Positions 12,322-22,070 of a stretch of 64,000 bases of DNA are shown here, piece by piece; the stretch's first letter is position 1; each line of letters opens with the position of its first letter. The stretch spans positions 62,001 through 126,000 of the forward strand of contig CAJQSX010000002.1 of the NCBI GenBank assembly GCA_905616465.1, in the 5' to 3' direction. The stretch comes from an uncultured Candidatus Pelagibacter sp. (GTDB lineage Bacteria; Pseudomonadota; Alphaproteobacteria; Pelagibacterales; Pelagibacteraceae). The notes beneath the pieces were generated by a model that had not been told where the DNA came from, searched no databases, and worked only from the letters and a program-made list of their open reading frames with translations. The position numbers were made by a program, and so were the translations under genes.

Positions 12322-13943
12322 CTTGGTTCCTTGACTTTTTTTCTTAGTTCAAATTTTTGTATCTTTCCCGTAGATGTTTTTGGTAGTTCACAAAAGATAA
12401 CTTTTTTTGGTATTTTGAATCCTGCTAAAGTTTCTCTACAAAAATCTATAATATCTTTTTCTTCTACAGATTTATCTTTGATTAGCTCAACAAAAGCACA
12501 AGGTGTTTCTCCCCATTTTTCATCTGGTTTAGCAACAACTGCTGCTAGTGATACCGCTGGATGTTTTGCAATAGTGTTCTCTATTTCAATTGAAGAAATG
12601 TTTTCTCCACCTGAAATAATAATATCTTTAGATCTATCTAGAATCTTAATATATCCATCTGGATGAGTTACAGCCAAATCTCCCGAGTGAAACCACCCAC
12701 CAGACATAGCTTTATCAGTGGCTTCTTTGTCTTTATAGTATCCTTTCATTACGATATTTCCTCTAATCATAATTTCACCCATAGTTTTTCCGTCCTTGAG
12801 AACAGGATTCATTGTTTCAGGATCCATAACAACAGCGCCCTCAGTATTGGGGTATCTAACACCCTGTCTTGCTTTAATTTCATTTTTTTTATCTTTATCT
12901 AATATATTCCAGTCCTCATTCCACGCACACTGCAACATATGGCCATAAGTTTCTGTTAATCCATAAACATGCATCACTTCAAAGCCAAGGTTCTCCATTT
13001 TTTCAAAGATAATACTTGGTGGGGGGGCGCCCGCAGTTAAAACATTTACTTTTCTTTTTAAAGCTTTTTGATCCTCTTTTGGAGCATTAACAATCATATT
13101 TAATACTATTGGTGCTCCACCAAAATGGCTTACTTCATATTTATCAATTAATTCAAACATCTTTTTTGGTGCAATATTTCTTAAGCAAATAATCCTTGCA
13201 TGCAACATTGAAAGTGTCCAAGGATAACACCATCCATTACAATGAAACATTGGCACAACACATAAATAATTTAGTCTATTAGGCATATTCCATGCTGTGA
13301 CACTACCTGTTGCCATTAAATATGCACCCCTGTGATGATAAACTACTCCTTTTGGTTTTCCGGTTGTTCCAGATGTGTACCCTAATGAGATTGCCTCCCA
13401 CTCATCTTTAGGCTTTTTCCATTCATAATTTTCATCTCCACTACTCAAAAAACTTTCATATTCCAATTCACCAATTTTTTTGAAATTTCTGTCTACATCC
13501 TTGTCATCTATATCAATAATGGTAATTTTATTTTTAACATTTTTTAAAGCTTTCTCGATTACATCGTGAAATTGTCTATCTACAATTAAAACTTTTGCAT
13601 CACTATGCTGTAAAATATAACTTATTGTATTTGGATCTAGTCTTGTATTAATTGCATTAATTACAGCTCCCACCATTGGTATTGAATAATGAGCTTCAAA
13701 AATTTCAGGGGTATTGAAGGCCATTATAGAAACTGTGTCTCCAGTTTTTACACCTAGTTTGTCTAATGCGCTAGCAAACTTAACACATCTTTTATAAACC
13801 TCTCTCCAAGTATAAGATCTACTTTCATAAACTAATGCTTCATAGTTTGGATATATATCTTTGGTTCTTTCTAAAAATGTTAAAGGAGATAGAGGAACAT
13901 AGTTAGCCTCATTTTTATCTAAATTAGCATCGTAGTGACTCAT
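12318..13943 (-). CDS. dmdB: acyl-CoA synthetase, probable methylmercaptopropionate-CoA ligase
   Basis: Adenylate-forming ligase of 541 aa, expected to activate 3-methylmercaptopropionate to its CoA thioester with ATP. It has the P-loop motif YTSGTTGKPKG at 189-199, the segment GWFHSGDLAV, the hinge region ILDRSKDIIISGGENI and the C-terminal catalytic lysine in KTSTGKIQK (near 527). Length and medium-chain acyl-CoA-synthetase features fit DmdB. The DmdB name depends on its place one base after dmdC and upstream of dmdA, because the family as a whole accepts many short acids. Confidence 0.9.
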   Translation of the reverse strand: MSHYDANLDKNEANYVPLSPLTFLERTKDIYPNYEALVYESRSYTWREVYKRCVKFASALDKLGVKTGDTVSIMAFNTPEIFEAHYSIPMVGAVINAINTRLDPNTISYILQHSDAKVLIVDRQFHDVIEKALKNVKNKITIIDIDDKDVDRNFKKIGELEYESFLSSGDENYEWKKPKDEWEAISLGYTSGTTGKPKGVVYHHRGAYLMATGSVTAWNMPNRLNYLCVVPMFHCNGWCYPWTLSMLHARIICLRNIAPKKMFELIDKYEVSHFGGAPIVLNMIVNAPKEDQKALKRKVNVLTAGAPPPSIIFEKMENLGFEVMHVYGLTETYGHMLQCAWNEDWNILDKDKKNEIKARQGVRYPNTEGAVVMDPETMNPVLKDGKTMGEIMIRGNIVMKGYYKDKEATDKAMSGGWFHSGDLAVTHPDGYIKILDRSKDIIISGGENISSIEIENTIAKHPAVSLAAVVAKPDEKWGETPCAFVELIKDKSVEEKDIIDFCRETLAGFKIPKKVIFCELPKTSTGKIQKFELRKKVKEPS

Positions 13944-13944
13944 C

Positions 13945-15708
13945 TTAATTAAATTTAAAATTCATTATATAATCACTTCCAGTTGTGGCAGTTTTAAAAT
14001 GATTTTCTGCTCTTGGTAAAACTCTTTTAAAATAAAAATTTGCAGTTTGTATCTTGTCCTCATAAAAATCTTTATTTTGGTCATAATCTTTAAAACTTAC
14101 CTCTAAAACTTTTATCCATGCATAAGCAATGGATACAAAGCCTAATGCTTTTAAATAGTCATTACATGCTGCACTTGCATCATCTTTTGAGTTTTGTATT
14201 TTTTCTTTAATCCAAGAAGTAAAATTAGATAAAATTTCTAATTGTGATTGTAATTCTTTTGTAAAAGGTTTTAATTTGTCATTTTCAGTTTCACAATCAT
14301 TCTTTATTATCTCTAGGTATTTATTGATTATATCGCCATTTTTATTTACTAATTTTCTAAAGACTAAATCTGCTGCTTGAACTGAATTAGTTCCTTCATA
14401 AATTGGCGTAATTCTATTGTCTCTATATAGCTGTTCTATTCCTTGATCTTTTGTGTACCCATAACCACCATGAACCTGCATGGCCTCACTTGTTATTTCC
14501 ATTCCCATATCACTAAACATTGTTTTAACCACGGGGGTCATTAAAGAAACAAGGTCTGACGCTTCCTGTTTTATTTTATCATCTGGGTGATAAAGACTAA
14601 CCTCTGTTTCTTGAGATAACCAAAAACATAAGGCTCGCTCACCTTCAATAATAGACTTCATATTAAGCAAAGATTTTCTAATGTCGGCATGCTCAATTAT
14701 AAAATCTGCACCATTAGTTAATTTTGTATTATTTGTTTTTCCCTGCTTCCTTTCTTTTGCATAACTTAAAGAGTTTTGATATGCAATTTCAGAAATGCCT
14801 AAGCCTTGAATTCCAACAATAATTCTTTCTAAATTCATCATAGTAAACATTGCGTTTAACCCTTTGTTCTTTGATCCAATCATGTAACCAGTTGCGCCAT
14901 CAAAATTTAATACACATGTAGCAGAACCTTTAATTCCCATTTTACTTTCAATAGATCCTGTTGAAACTCCATTTCTAGATCCAATAGATCCATCTTCATT
15001 TACAATAAATTTGGGGACTAAAAATAAACTTATTCCTTTTGTGCCCGTTGGAGAATCGGCTGCTCTTGCAATAACTAAATGGATAATATTTTCTGTTAAA
15101 TCTTGATCGCCCGAAGTAATAAAAATTTTCTGACCACTTAACTTAAAAGTTCTATCAGGCTGCTCAACAGCTTTGGTTTTTAAGAGACCTAAATCAGTTC
15201 CACAAACTGGCTCTGTAAGACACATTGTGCCACTCCATTTACCTTCAACCATTTTTGGTAGGTATCTTTTTTTTATTTCATCCGTAGCATGATGAGAAAT
15301 ACAGTTATATGCACCTATACTTAATTCGCTGTAAAGTTTAAATGATAAGCTTGCAGATGATAACATTTCATCAAAAAAAGCACTTACAGTTTTTGGCATT
15401 CCTTGACCTCCATATTTTGGATCACAAGAAAGAGAAGTCCATCCATCTTTAATATATTTTGTATAAGCTTCCTTATAACCGGGCGGTGTTCTGACCACTC
15501 CATTTTCTAAAACTGTTGGATTTTCATCTCCTGATTTTGCTAATGGTAATATTAAATTTTGATTAATCTTAGCTGCCTCTTCTAAAATATCTTTTACTAG
15601 TTCTGAATTAACTTCTTTATACTTTTCGAGATCATTATAATTTTTATTATTTCTTAATTTGTCAAAAAGAAACATCATATCTTTTACTGGTGCAGTGTAA
15701 TTTGGCAT
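13945..15708 (-). CDS. dmdC: acyl-CoA dehydrogenase, probable methylmercaptopropionyl-CoA dehydrogenase
   Basis: FAD acyl-CoA dehydrogenase of 587 aa, longer than the usual 380-aa enzymes and matching the DmdC/long-form group with an extra C-terminal helical domain. It has MCLTEPVCGTDLG in the FAD-binding beta domain, MQVHGGYGYTKDQGIEQLYRD, and the catalytic Glu438 in YEGTNSVQAADL. It should form methylthioacryloyl-CoA. It starts 26 bases after leuB and is followed by dmdB after one base. Substrate assignment rests on the cluster. Confidence 0.9.
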   Translation of the reverse strand: MPNYTAPVKDMMFLFDKLRNNKNYNDLEKYKEVNSELVKDILEEAAKINQNLILPLAKSGDENPTVLENGVVRTPPGYKEAYTKYIKDGWTSLSCDPKYGGQGMPKTVSAFFDEMLSSASLSFKLYSELSIGAYNCISHHATDEIKKRYLPKMVEGKWSGTMCLTEPVCGTDLGLLKTKAVEQPDRTFKLSGQKIFITSGDQDLTENIIHLVIARAADSPTGTKGISLFLVPKFIVNEDGSIGSRNGVSTGSIESKMGIKGSATCVLNFDGATGYMIGSKNKGLNAMFTMMNLERIIVGIQGLGISEIAYQNSLSYAKERKQGKTNNTKLTNGADFIIEHADIRKSLLNMKSIIEGERALCFWLSQETEVSLYHPDDKIKQEASDLVSLMTPVVKTMFSDMGMEITSEAMQVHGGYGYTKDQGIEQLYRDNRITPIYEGTNSVQAADLVFRKLVNKNGDIINKYLEIIKNDCETENDKLKPFTKELQSQLEILSNFTSWIKEKIQNSKDDASAACNDYLKALGFVSIAYAWIKVLEVSFKDYDQNKDFYEDKIQTANFYFKRVLPRAENHFKTATTGSDYIMNFKFN

Positions 15709-15734
15709 TGAGAAACCTTAGAATATATATTTAA

Positions 15735-16841
15735 TTATTGCAATTTTGAAATTATCGCATCACCCATTTCAGATGTTGACACTTCTTTTGTGCCTTTAGA
15801 TAAAATATCCTTAGTTCTAAGGCCGTCATTTAAAACAGCTTGAACTGCTTTTTCTAGAGATACTGCTTCTTTATCAAGGTCTAATGAATACCTTAAGGCC
15901 ATTGCAAAACTCAAAATTGCAGCGATTGGATTGGCTATTCCTTTACCTGCAATATCAGGAGCTGACCCATGGATAGGCTCATACATTGCTCTCATTTCAC
16001 CATCTTTATTCTTAGCTCCTAACGACGCTGACGGTAAAAGACCAAGAGATCCTGTTAGCATTGAAGCTTGATCTGATAACATATCTCCAAATAAATTATC
16101 TGTTACTATAACATCAAATTGTTTTGGGTTTTTAAGTAGTTGCATCGCACAATTATCAGCCAACATATGACTTAATTCTACATCTTTATATTCTTTGTCA
16201 TGTAAGGCTTGGACTTCCTCTCTCCAAAGTTGTCCTGCTTCCATTACATTTGATTTTTCACATGATGTAACTTTATTTGATCTTTTTTTTGCCAAATCAA
16301 AAGCAATTTTTGCAACCCTAATAATTTCACTACTTGTATAAGTGTGTGTATTAATTCCTCTTCTTTCTCCATTTTCAATTGGTTTTATTCCTCTTGGCTC
16401 ACCAAAATATATTCCACCTGTTAGTTCTCTTACAATCATTATATCTAAACCAGAAACAATCTCTGGCTTCAAAGTTGAGGCATCTACCAATTGTTCAAAA
16501 CAAATTGCTGGTCTTAAGTTTGCAAATAATTTTAATTCTTTTCTGAGCTTTAGTAGAGCTCTTTCAGGTTTTTTTGAAAATTCAACATTTTCCCATTTAG
16601 GTCCACCAACGGCTCCCATCATAACAACTTCGCTTTCTAAAGCTTTATAAAATACCTCGTCTGTAATAGGTGTTCCATGTTTGTCGTAAGAACAACCACC
16701 TGCTAAATCCTCATCCATCTCAAAGTCTAAAGATTTTTTATCATTAAACCACTTTATGATTTTTTTAACTTCACCTATGACTTCTGGTCCAATACCATCT
16801 CCTGGAAGTAATAATATTTTTCTTTTCTTAACTTTAATCAT
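15735..16841 (-). CDS. leuB: 3-isopropylmalate dehydrogenase
   Basis: NAD-dependent oxidative decarboxylation step of leucine synthesis. The 368-aa protein shows [14 protein letters not shown] at the N-terminus and the family segments [14 protein letters not shown] and [20 protein letters not shown]. The cofactor loop is [18 protein letters not shown]. The start overlaps the leuD 3' end by 8 bases. Confidence 0.98.
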   Translation of the reverse strand: MIKVKKRKILLLPGDGIGPEVIGEVKKIIKWFNDKKSLDFEMDEDLAGGCSYDKHGTPITDEVFYKALESEVVMMGAVGGPKWENVEFSKKPERALLKLRKELKLFANLRPAICFEQLVDASTLKPEIVSGLDIMIVRELTGGIYFGEPRGIKPIENGERRGINTHTYTSSEIIRVAKIAFDLAKKRSNKVTSCEKSNVMEAGQLWREEVQALHDKEYKDVELSHMLADNCAMQLLKNPKQFDVIVTDNLFGDMLSDQASMLTGSLGLLPSASLGAKNKDGEMRAMYEPIHGSAPDIAGKGIANPIAAILSFAMALRYSLDLDKEAVSLEKAVQAVLNDGLRTKDILSKGTKEVSTSEMGDAIISKLQ

Positions 16842-17439
16842 TAAATATCCAGGGTTTTTTTTCTTTTAATCTTTTTTCAAATGAGTCAATTTGTTTTGAT
16901 TTTTCTAATGATAAAGAAATATCATCAAGACCTTCTATTAAACATTTTTTCTTAAAAGGATCAATATCAAATTTTATCTCATTATTCCCATAAAAAATCT
17001 TTTGATCATTTAAATCTACAGAAATTTCTTCTTTCCTATTTGAATATTCTGAAATTTCTTTTATTTTCTCTTCCTTTAAAATAATTGGAAGAATACCATT
17101 TTTAAAACAATTGCTATAAAAAATATCTGCATAACTTGAGCTGATTACACAGGTAATTCCAAAGTCAAGTAAGGCCCAAGGAGCATGCTCTCTTGATGAT
17201 CCGCATCCAAAATTATTTCCAGTTATCAAAATTTTTGAATTATTAAAAGGTTTGTTATTTAGTGTAAAATCTTTAATTTCTTTTCCATCGTTATCATACC
17301 TCATTTCAAAAAATAAATTTTTTCCTAATCCTGTTCTTTTTATAGTTTTTAAAAATTGTTTAGGAATAATCATATCGGTATCGATATTGATTATTGGTAG
17401 GTAAGCTGGAATACTTTTAAGTGTATTAAATTTTTGCAT
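16834..17439 (-). CDS. leuD: 3-isopropylmalate dehydratase small subunit
   Basis: Small swivelling subunit of isopropylmalate isomerase, 201 aa from the ATG at 17437-17439. The open frame extends 14 codons further upstream into leuC. The internal ATG is preferred because it begins the family-typical MQKFNTLKS and lies one base after the leuC stop. The motif [15 protein letters not shown] is diagnostic. It partners leuC directly upstream. Confidence 0.96.
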   Translation of the reverse strand: MQKFNTLKSIPAYLPIINIDTDMIIPKQFLKTIKRTGLGKNLFFEMRYDNDGKEIKDFTLNNKPFNNSKILITGNNFGCGSSREHAPWALLDFGITCVISSSYADIFYSNCFKNGILPIILKEEKIKEISEYSNRKEEISVDLNDQKIFYGNNEIKFDIDPFKKKCLIEGLDDISLSLEKSKQIDSFEKRLKEKKPWIFND

Positions 17440-17440
17440 T

Positions 17441-18844
17441 TTAGTTTTGATACTTTCTAACGTCATCAAGGTTACCAGCAATCGCTGCTGCTGCTGCCAT
17501 ACCTGGACTTACTAGATGAGTTCTTCCTCCTCTGCCTTGTCTTCCTTCAAAGTTTCTATTAGATGTGGATGCGCACCTTTCTTCCGGCTTTAGCTTATCC
17601 GCATTCATTGCTAAACACATTGAACACCCAGGTTCTCTCCACTCAAAACCAGAGTTAATAAATATCTTATCTAAGCCTTCTTGTTCAGCTTGTTCTTTAA
17701 CTAATCCAGAGCCCGGCACAACCATTGCATGAACATGGGCAGCTTTTTTTTTGTTTTTCAATATTTGTGCTGCCTCTCTAAGGTCTTCTATTCTTCCATT
17801 AGTACAACTACCTATAAAAACTGTATCAATTTTTATGTCTTTCACGGCAATATCCGCTTCTAAACCCATATATTTTAAAGATCTATCCATCGAATTTCTT
17901 CTATCAATATCTCTTTCATTTTTAGGATTTGGTACTTTTCCATCAATTGGAACTACATCTTGAGGAGAAGTTCCCCAAGTAACCATTGGCACAATATCCT
18001 CTGCTGTAAAGTTTATTTCTTTGTCAAACATGGCGTCAGAGTCGGTTTTTAGAGTTTTCCAGTACTTTAATGCTTTATCCCAATTTTCATTTTTTGGAGA
18101 CATTGGTCGATCTTTTAAATAATCAAAGATTTTTTGATCAGGCTGTATAAGTCCAGCTCTAGCACCGCCTTCTATAGTCATATTGCAAATTGTCATTCTA
18201 TTTTCTACTGACAAATCAGAAATTAAACTTCCTGCGTATTCAATCACATGTCCTGTACCACCTGCAGTACCTATTTTTCCGATTATTTGTAAAACAACAT
18301 CTTTAGATGTAACACCTATAGCAAGTTTACCATTTACATTAATTCTAAAATTTTTAGCTTTTTTTTGAACTAGTGTTTGAGTTGCCAAAACATGTTCAAC
18401 TTCTGAAGTTCCAATTCCAAAAGCTAAGGATCCAAAAGCCCCGTGTGTAGCTGTATGGCTATCGCCACAAACTATTACGGTTCCTGGTTGAGTAAACCCT
18501 TGTTCTGGACCAACTATGTGAACTATTCCTTGTCTTTTATCATGAATACCAAACAATTTAATACCGGATTCCTTGCAATTTTTATCAAGTGTCTCAATCT
18601 GAATTCTAGAATCATCATCATTAATACCTTTTGATCTATCGGTAGTTGGAATATTGTGATCTACAACTGCTAAGGTTAAATTGGGATGTCTTACTTTTCT
18701 ATTAGAATTTCTAAGACCTTCAAATGCTTGGGGACTTGTGACCTCATGTATTAAATGTCTATCAACAAATAATAATGAAGTTCCATCATTTTGTTGATCT
18801 ACAAGATGATCATTCCAGATTTTATCATAAAGAGTTGTGGGCAT
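17441..18844 (-). CDS. leuC: 3-isopropylmalate dehydratase large subunit
   Basis: Aconitase-family [4Fe-4S] enzyme of 467 aa that isomerises 2- to 3-isopropylmalate. Cluster cysteines are visible in [12 protein letters not shown] and in [31 protein letters not shown] and [13 protein letters not shown] are family signatures. It follows rplS after 11 bases, so leucine genes directly trail a ribosomal operon. Confidence 0.98.
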   Translation of the reverse strand: MPTTLYDKIWNDHLVDQQNDGTSLLFVDRHLIHEVTSPQAFEGLRNSNRKVRHPNLTLAVVDHNIPTTDRSKGINDDDSRIQIETLDKNCKESGIKLFGIHDKRQGIVHIVGPEQGFTQPGTVIVCGDSHTATHGAFGSLAFGIGTSEVEHVLATQTLVQKKAKNFRINVNGKLAIGVTSKDVVLQIIGKIGTAGGTGHVIEYAGSLISDLSVENRMTICNMTIEGGARAGLIQPDQKIFDYLKDRPMSPKNENWDKALKYWKTLKTDSDAMFDKEINFTAEDIVPMVTWGTSPQDVVPIDGKVPNPKNERDIDRRNSMDRSLKYMGLEADIAVKDIKIDTVFIGSCTNGRIEDLREAAQILKNKKKAAHVHAMVVPGSGLVKEQAEQEGLDKIFINSGFEWREPGCSMCLAMNADKLKPEERCASTSNRNFEGRQGRGGRTHLVSPGMAAAAAIAGNLDDVRKYQN

Positions 18845-18855
18845 TGAAAAAAAAT

Positions 18856-19353
18856 TTATTTTTTTTCTGAAGTGCTTTCTAGATTTTTTTCTTTTTTAGC
18901 AGTTTCCTCATTTGGGACCTCTGCTGCTGGTGCCGCGTCTACTTTAGAAGACGTTACTACTTCAGATTTTACATCAACATCAATTCCAATTTTTTTTCTT
19001 ATCTTTTCGGCAATTCTTGCTGATTTACCTGTTCTGTCTCTTAGATAATAAAGCTTAGCTCTTCTAACTTTACCTGACCTGATTACTTTAATTGAGTCAA
19101 TTACAGGTCCATATAATGGGAATGTTCTTTCAACACCCTCACCAAAAGAAATTTTTCTGACTGTAAAAGAAGAATTTATATCTCTACTTTTTTTAGCTAT
19201 GCAAACACCTTCGAAGTATTGAATTCTATCTTTTTTACCTTCAGTAATTCTAACACCAACTTTAACAACATCTCCAGGATGAAATTGTGGGATGTTTTTT
19301 TCAGATAAAATTTTTTTTACGTTATGCTGATTTATTTCTTCAATTGTTTTCAT
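18856..19353 (-). CDS. rplS: 50S ribosomal protein L19 with C-terminal tail
   Basis: Ribosomal protein at the 30S-50S interface. The first ~120 residues carry the L19 core, including [35 protein letters not shown] and [23 protein letters not shown]. The protein is 165 aa, against about 115-130 in many bacteria. The extra tail (about 128-165) is rich in Ala, Glu and Lys (for example [19 protein letters not shown]) and looks disordered. It is last in ffh-rpsP-trmD-rplS. Confidence 0.97.
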   Translation of the reverse strand: MKTIEEINQHNVKKILSEKNIPQFHPGDVVKVGVRITEGKKDRIQYFEGVCIAKKSRDINSSFTVRKISFGEGVERTFPLYGPVIDSIKVIRSGKVRRAKLYYLRDRTGKSARIAEKIRKKIGIDVDVKSEVVTSSKVDAAPAAEVPNEETAKKEKNLESTSEKK

Positions 19354-19369
19354 TTAAATATTTGTCAAA

Positions 19370-20056
19370 TTAGTTATTCTTATATTTTTGCCATAAATCT
19401 GGTCTTCGGTCGCGTGTTATAGCCTCAGATTGTGATAAACGCCAGTTTTTAATTTTGTTGTGATCTCCAGATAATAGTACCTCTGGTACAGATTTTTTCT
19501 CCCAAATTTGAGGTTTTGTGTACTGTGGATACTCTAACAATCCACTCTGAAAGCTTTCATCTTCAATAGATTTTTCATTTCCAAGTACTCCAGGCAACAA
19601 CCTAAGAATACTATCTAAAACAACAAAAGCAGCTGCCTCACCACCTGATAACACGTAATCACCAATACTTATTTCTTCGATTTTTCTAGTTGTTAAAACT
19701 CTCTCATCAACACCTTCAAAATGACCACAAATTAATGATATAGATTTTTCTTTAGATAATTCTAAAGCAAAATTTTGATCAAATTTTTTTCCTCTAGGAG
19801 ATAAATAAAAAATTCTTTCACCATCAATTTTATTTTGATCTAATGAGTTAGCCAAAACATCGGCCTTCAATAGCATACCTGATCCACCACCATATGGTGT
19901 GTCATCTACGGTCTTATGTTTATCAATGGCTGTATCTCTAATATTAACCACTTTCATATCCCATAATTTTTTTTCTAATGCTTTTCCATAAAGTCCTTTA
20001 TCTAAGGGACCAGGAAAAATTTCTGGGTAAAGAGTAAAAATTTGAGACCGCCACAT
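19370..20056 (-). CDS. trmD: tRNA (guanine-N1)-methyltransferase
   Basis: Methylates G37 of tRNAs using S-adenosylmethionine, which prevents frameshifting. The 228-aa SPOUT enzyme shows DTPYGGGSGMLLKADVL, LICGHFEGVDERVL and IGDYVLSGGEAAA, the knotted SAM-binding elements. It lies only 15 bases after rpsP. The rimM gene that usually stands between rpsP and trmD is absent here. Confidence 0.98.
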   Translation of the reverse strand: MWRSQIFTLYPEIFPGPLDKGLYGKALEKKLWDMKVVNIRDTAIDKHKTVDDTPYGGGSGMLLKADVLANSLDQNKIDGERIFYLSPRGKKFDQNFALELSKEKSISLICGHFEGVDERVLTTRKIEEISIGDYVLSGGEAAAFVVLDSILRLLPGVLGNEKSIEDESFQSGLLEYPQYTKPQIWEKKSVPEVLLSGDHNKIKNWRLSQSEAITRDRRPDLWQKYKNN

Positions 20057-20071
20057 AAATAAAGATAAAAA

Positions 20072-20533
20072 CTATTTTCCCTCTTCTTTAGGAGCTGCTG
20101 CTGGTGCCGCCTCTTCTTTAGGAGCTGCTGCTGGTGCCGCTTCTTCTTTAGGAGCTGCTGCTGGTGCCGCTTCTTCTTTAGGAGCTGCTCCTGGTGCCGC
20201 TTCTACTTTAGGAGCTGCATCACCTTCTTTTTTTCTTTCTTTTTTTGGAACTGCCTTTTTAGGATTATTACCATTTACAGGCATTGGTATTAATTCATTT
20301 TCACCTAAAATTCTTGCGACTCTAGTGGTTGGCTGAGCACCTTGACCTAACCAATATTTAATTCTTTCAGCCTCAAGACCAACTCTTTCTTTTTTATCTT
20401 TAGGTAAAAGAGGGTTAAAAAAACCAACTTTCTCAATAAATCTTCCGTCTCTTGCAAAACGACTATCTGCTACAACAACTTTATAAACAGGACGTTTTTT
20501 TGTTCCACCTCTTGATAATCTTAGCTTTAACAT
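20072..20533 (-). CDS. rpsP: 30S ribosomal protein S16 with repetitive C-terminal tail
   Basis: Small-subunit assembly protein. The first ~80 residues are a normal S16 ([34 protein letters not shown]). The protein continues to 153 aa with a low-complexity tail built of ten-residue units of the type [10 protein letters not shown], encoded by a 30-base tandem repeat. The tail is highly charged and Ala/Pro-rich, so probably flexible. An AGGAG-type ribosome-binding site precedes the ATG. Confidence 0.97.
   Translation of the reverse strand: MLKLRLSRGGTKKRPVYKVVVADSRFARDGRFIEKVGFFNPLLPKDKKERVGLEAERIKYWLGQGAQPTTRVARILGENELIPMPVNGNNPKKAVPKKERKKEGDAAPKVEAAPGAAPKEEAAPAAAPKEEAAPAAAPKEEAAPAAAPKEEGK
20082..20219. 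repeat. 30-bp tandem repeat in rpsP, four full units plus a partial unit
   Basis: Units start at 20082, 20112, 20142 and 20172, followed by an 18-base partial unit at 20202-20219. The first three differ only at the last base, and the fourth carries one further substitution. The unit is much richer in G and C than its surroundings. It encodes the Ala/Pro/Glu/Lys decapeptide repeats at the S16 C-terminus. Length is a multiple of three, so copy-number change keeps the frame. Confidence 0.95.
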
Positions 20534-20549
20534 TTGTTCTCCTTTTTAA

Positions 20550-21908
20550 TTATTTTAATTGGTTAAATAGCTCTGGCGGTATTCCTTTATCAGACATACC
20601 TTTCAGATTTCCTTTTGACATCTTCTTCATCATTTCAGACATCATTTTAAATTGCTTAAGCAATTTATTGATAGTGACCGGATCTGTGCCAGAGCCATTA
20701 GCAATTCTTTTTTTTCTAGAACCATCGATAACTTTCGGGTTCTCTCTTTCTTTTTTAGTCATTGACAAAATAATCGCTTCATTTTTAGTGATAATGCTTT
20801 CATCAACTCCAGCTGAATCCATTTGAGATTTCACTTTAGAAACTCCAGGCATAAAAGACATTATACCTTCTATTCCACCCATTTTTTTCATTTGTCTTAA
20901 TTGAGTTAAATAATCTTCCATTGAGAATTGACCTTTTTTGAGGTTTTCCTCTGCTTGTTTAATGTTTTCTTCACCTAAATCTTGTGCTGCTTTTTCTACA
21001 AGAGATACAATGTCTCCCATTCCAAGAATTCTGTTAGCAATTCTATCTGGATGAAATACTTCTATGTTATCTATTTTTTCACCAATCCCTAAAAATTTTA
21101 TTGGAACCTCTGAAATATATTTCATACTTACGGCTGCTCCACCTCTTGCATCACCATCAGCTCTAGTTAAAATGATACCTGAGAGATTAATTGTATTTTT
21201 AAATTCTTTTGCTACAGATGCAGCAACTTGACCTGTTGATGAGTCGGCAACCAAGATAGTTTCGGCAGGGTTTATTGTGTTTTCTATTTGTTTTATTTCA
21301 CTCATCATCTGAAGATCAATTTGTGTTCTTCCAGCAGTATCAAACAAGACTACTTCGGCACCATTGAGATTTGCTGCACTCATTGCTCTTCTGCAAATAT
21401 CTGTTGGTTGTTGGTTTTTAATAATAGGTAACGTTAAAATATTATTTTGTTCACCTAAAGACCTCAGTTGTTCTTGAGCAGCTGGTCTATAAATATCAAG
21501 ACTTACCATCATAACTTTTTTCTTTTTATTTTTTTCTAAAAATTTTGCCAACTTTGCAGTTGTCGTTGTTTTTCCTGAACCTTGAAGTCCAACCAATAAT
21601 ATAGGTGCGGGAGGTACTACATTTAAATTAATATCCGTATTCTTATCGCCTAGTAAATTAACTAGCTCATCATAAACAATTTTAACAACCATATCTCCAG
21701 GTGAGGTAGATCTGATTATCTCTTGCCCTAAAGCCTTAAGCTTCACTTTCTCAATAAAATCTTTTGCAACGTTTAAAGAAACATCTGCCTCAAGCAAGGC
21801 TTGTCTTATACCCCTTAGACTCTCATCCACTTGACTCTCATCAAGAGATGGGGCTTTTTTTAAAGAAGAAAAAATTTCTTCGAATTTATTTGTTAAATTT
21901 TCAAACAT
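20550..21908 (-). CDS. ffh: signal recognition particle protein Ffh
   Basis: SRP54 GTPase that binds signal sequences of nascent membrane proteins and docks to FtsY. It is 452 aa from the ATG at 21906-21908, which begins MFENLTNKFEEIF. The open frame extends 9 codons upstream, but that extension runs into the hairpin leader and does not look like Ffh. NG-domain motifs are LVGLQGSGKTTTTAKLA, DIYRPAAQEQL, DTAGRTQIDLQMM and LTRADGDARGGAA. A methionine-rich M domain occupies the last ~150 residues. Confidence 0.97.
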   Translation of the reverse strand: MFENLTNKFEEIFSSLKKAPSLDESQVDESLRGIRQALLEADVSLNVAKDFIEKVKLKALGQEIIRSTSPGDMVVKIVYDELVNLLGDKNTDINLNVVPPAPILLVGLQGSGKTTTTAKLAKFLEKNKKKKVMMVSLDIYRPAAQEQLRSLGEQNNILTLPIIKNQQPTDICRRAMSAANLNGAEVVLFDTAGRTQIDLQMMSEIKQIENTINPAETILVADSSTGQVAASVAKEFKNTINLSGIILTRADGDARGGAAVSMKYISEVPIKFLGIGEKIDNIEVFHPDRIANRILGMGDIVSLVEKAAQDLGEENIKQAEENLKKGQFSMEDYLTQLRQMKKMGGIEGIMSFMPGVSKVKSQMDSAGVDESIITKNEAIILSMTKKERENPKVIDGSRKKRIANGSGTDPVTINKLLKQFKMMSEMMKKMSKGNLKGMSDKGIPPELFNQLK

Positions 21909-21932
21909 ATTTATTACGCACAGCAGTAACCT

Positions 21933-22010
21933 CACTAGTGGGCGAACCTTCGCTGACTAGTGTCGATCTCTTTGTTTCCAAAGACACCGCAAATTTAACA
22001 TTTTTTGCGG
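21933..22010 (-). promoter_or_regulatory. three consecutive hairpins in the ffh leader (candidate structured RNA)
   Basis: Three inverted repeats stand in a row in the ffh 5' region. On the plus strand they are CACTAG...CTAGTG with inner GCGAA/TTCGC (21933-21962), TCTTTG/CAAAGA (21969-21984), and CCGCAAA/TTTGCGG (21987-22010). Read as minus-strand RNA, the middle hairpin closes on a GAAA tetraloop, a stable GNRA loop, which favours transcription towards ffh. Bases 21960-21962 could pair in either the first or the second hairpin (GTGT/ACAC extension), so a switch is conceivable. It does not show the conserved SRP RNA core. Function unknown. Confidence 0.6.
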
Positions 22011-22030
22011 AAACTCCATTAAACTATAAT
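22002..22030 (+). promoter_or_regulatory. possible dapF-ftsY promoter
   Basis: A perfect TATAAT lies at 22025-22030, 40 bases upstream of the dapF ATG, with a poor TTTTTG -35 match 17 bases further upstream. The -10 is convincing in an otherwise structured intergenic region. Confidence 0.4.
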
Positions 22031-22048
22031 AGGGCTACAAAAAGTCAA
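22021..22048 (-). promoter_or_regulatory. possible ffh operon promoter
   Basis: On the minus strand a TTGACT -35-like hexamer (22043-22048) is followed after 16 bases by TAGTTT (22021-22026), a weak -10. It would start transcription just upstream of the hairpin leader. It overlaps the divergent dapF -10 candidate. Confidence 0.35.
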
Positions 22049-22070
22049 TAAATAAGTTAAATAACTAAAT

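Noticed and set aside
16834..17481. Longer leuD start at 17481
   Set aside because: The extension overlaps leuC by 41 bases and adds residues not typical of LeuD; ATG at 17439 follows the leuC stop directly.
20550..21935. Longer ffh start at 21935
   Set aside because: Nine extra codons run into the first hairpin, while MFENLTNKF at 21908 is the usual Ffh N-terminus.
21933..22010. ffh leader as the SRP (4.5S) RNA gene
   Set aside because: It lacks the conserved GGAA-containing asymmetric loop region and the single long hairpin form of 4.5S RNA; three separate hairpins are seen instead.
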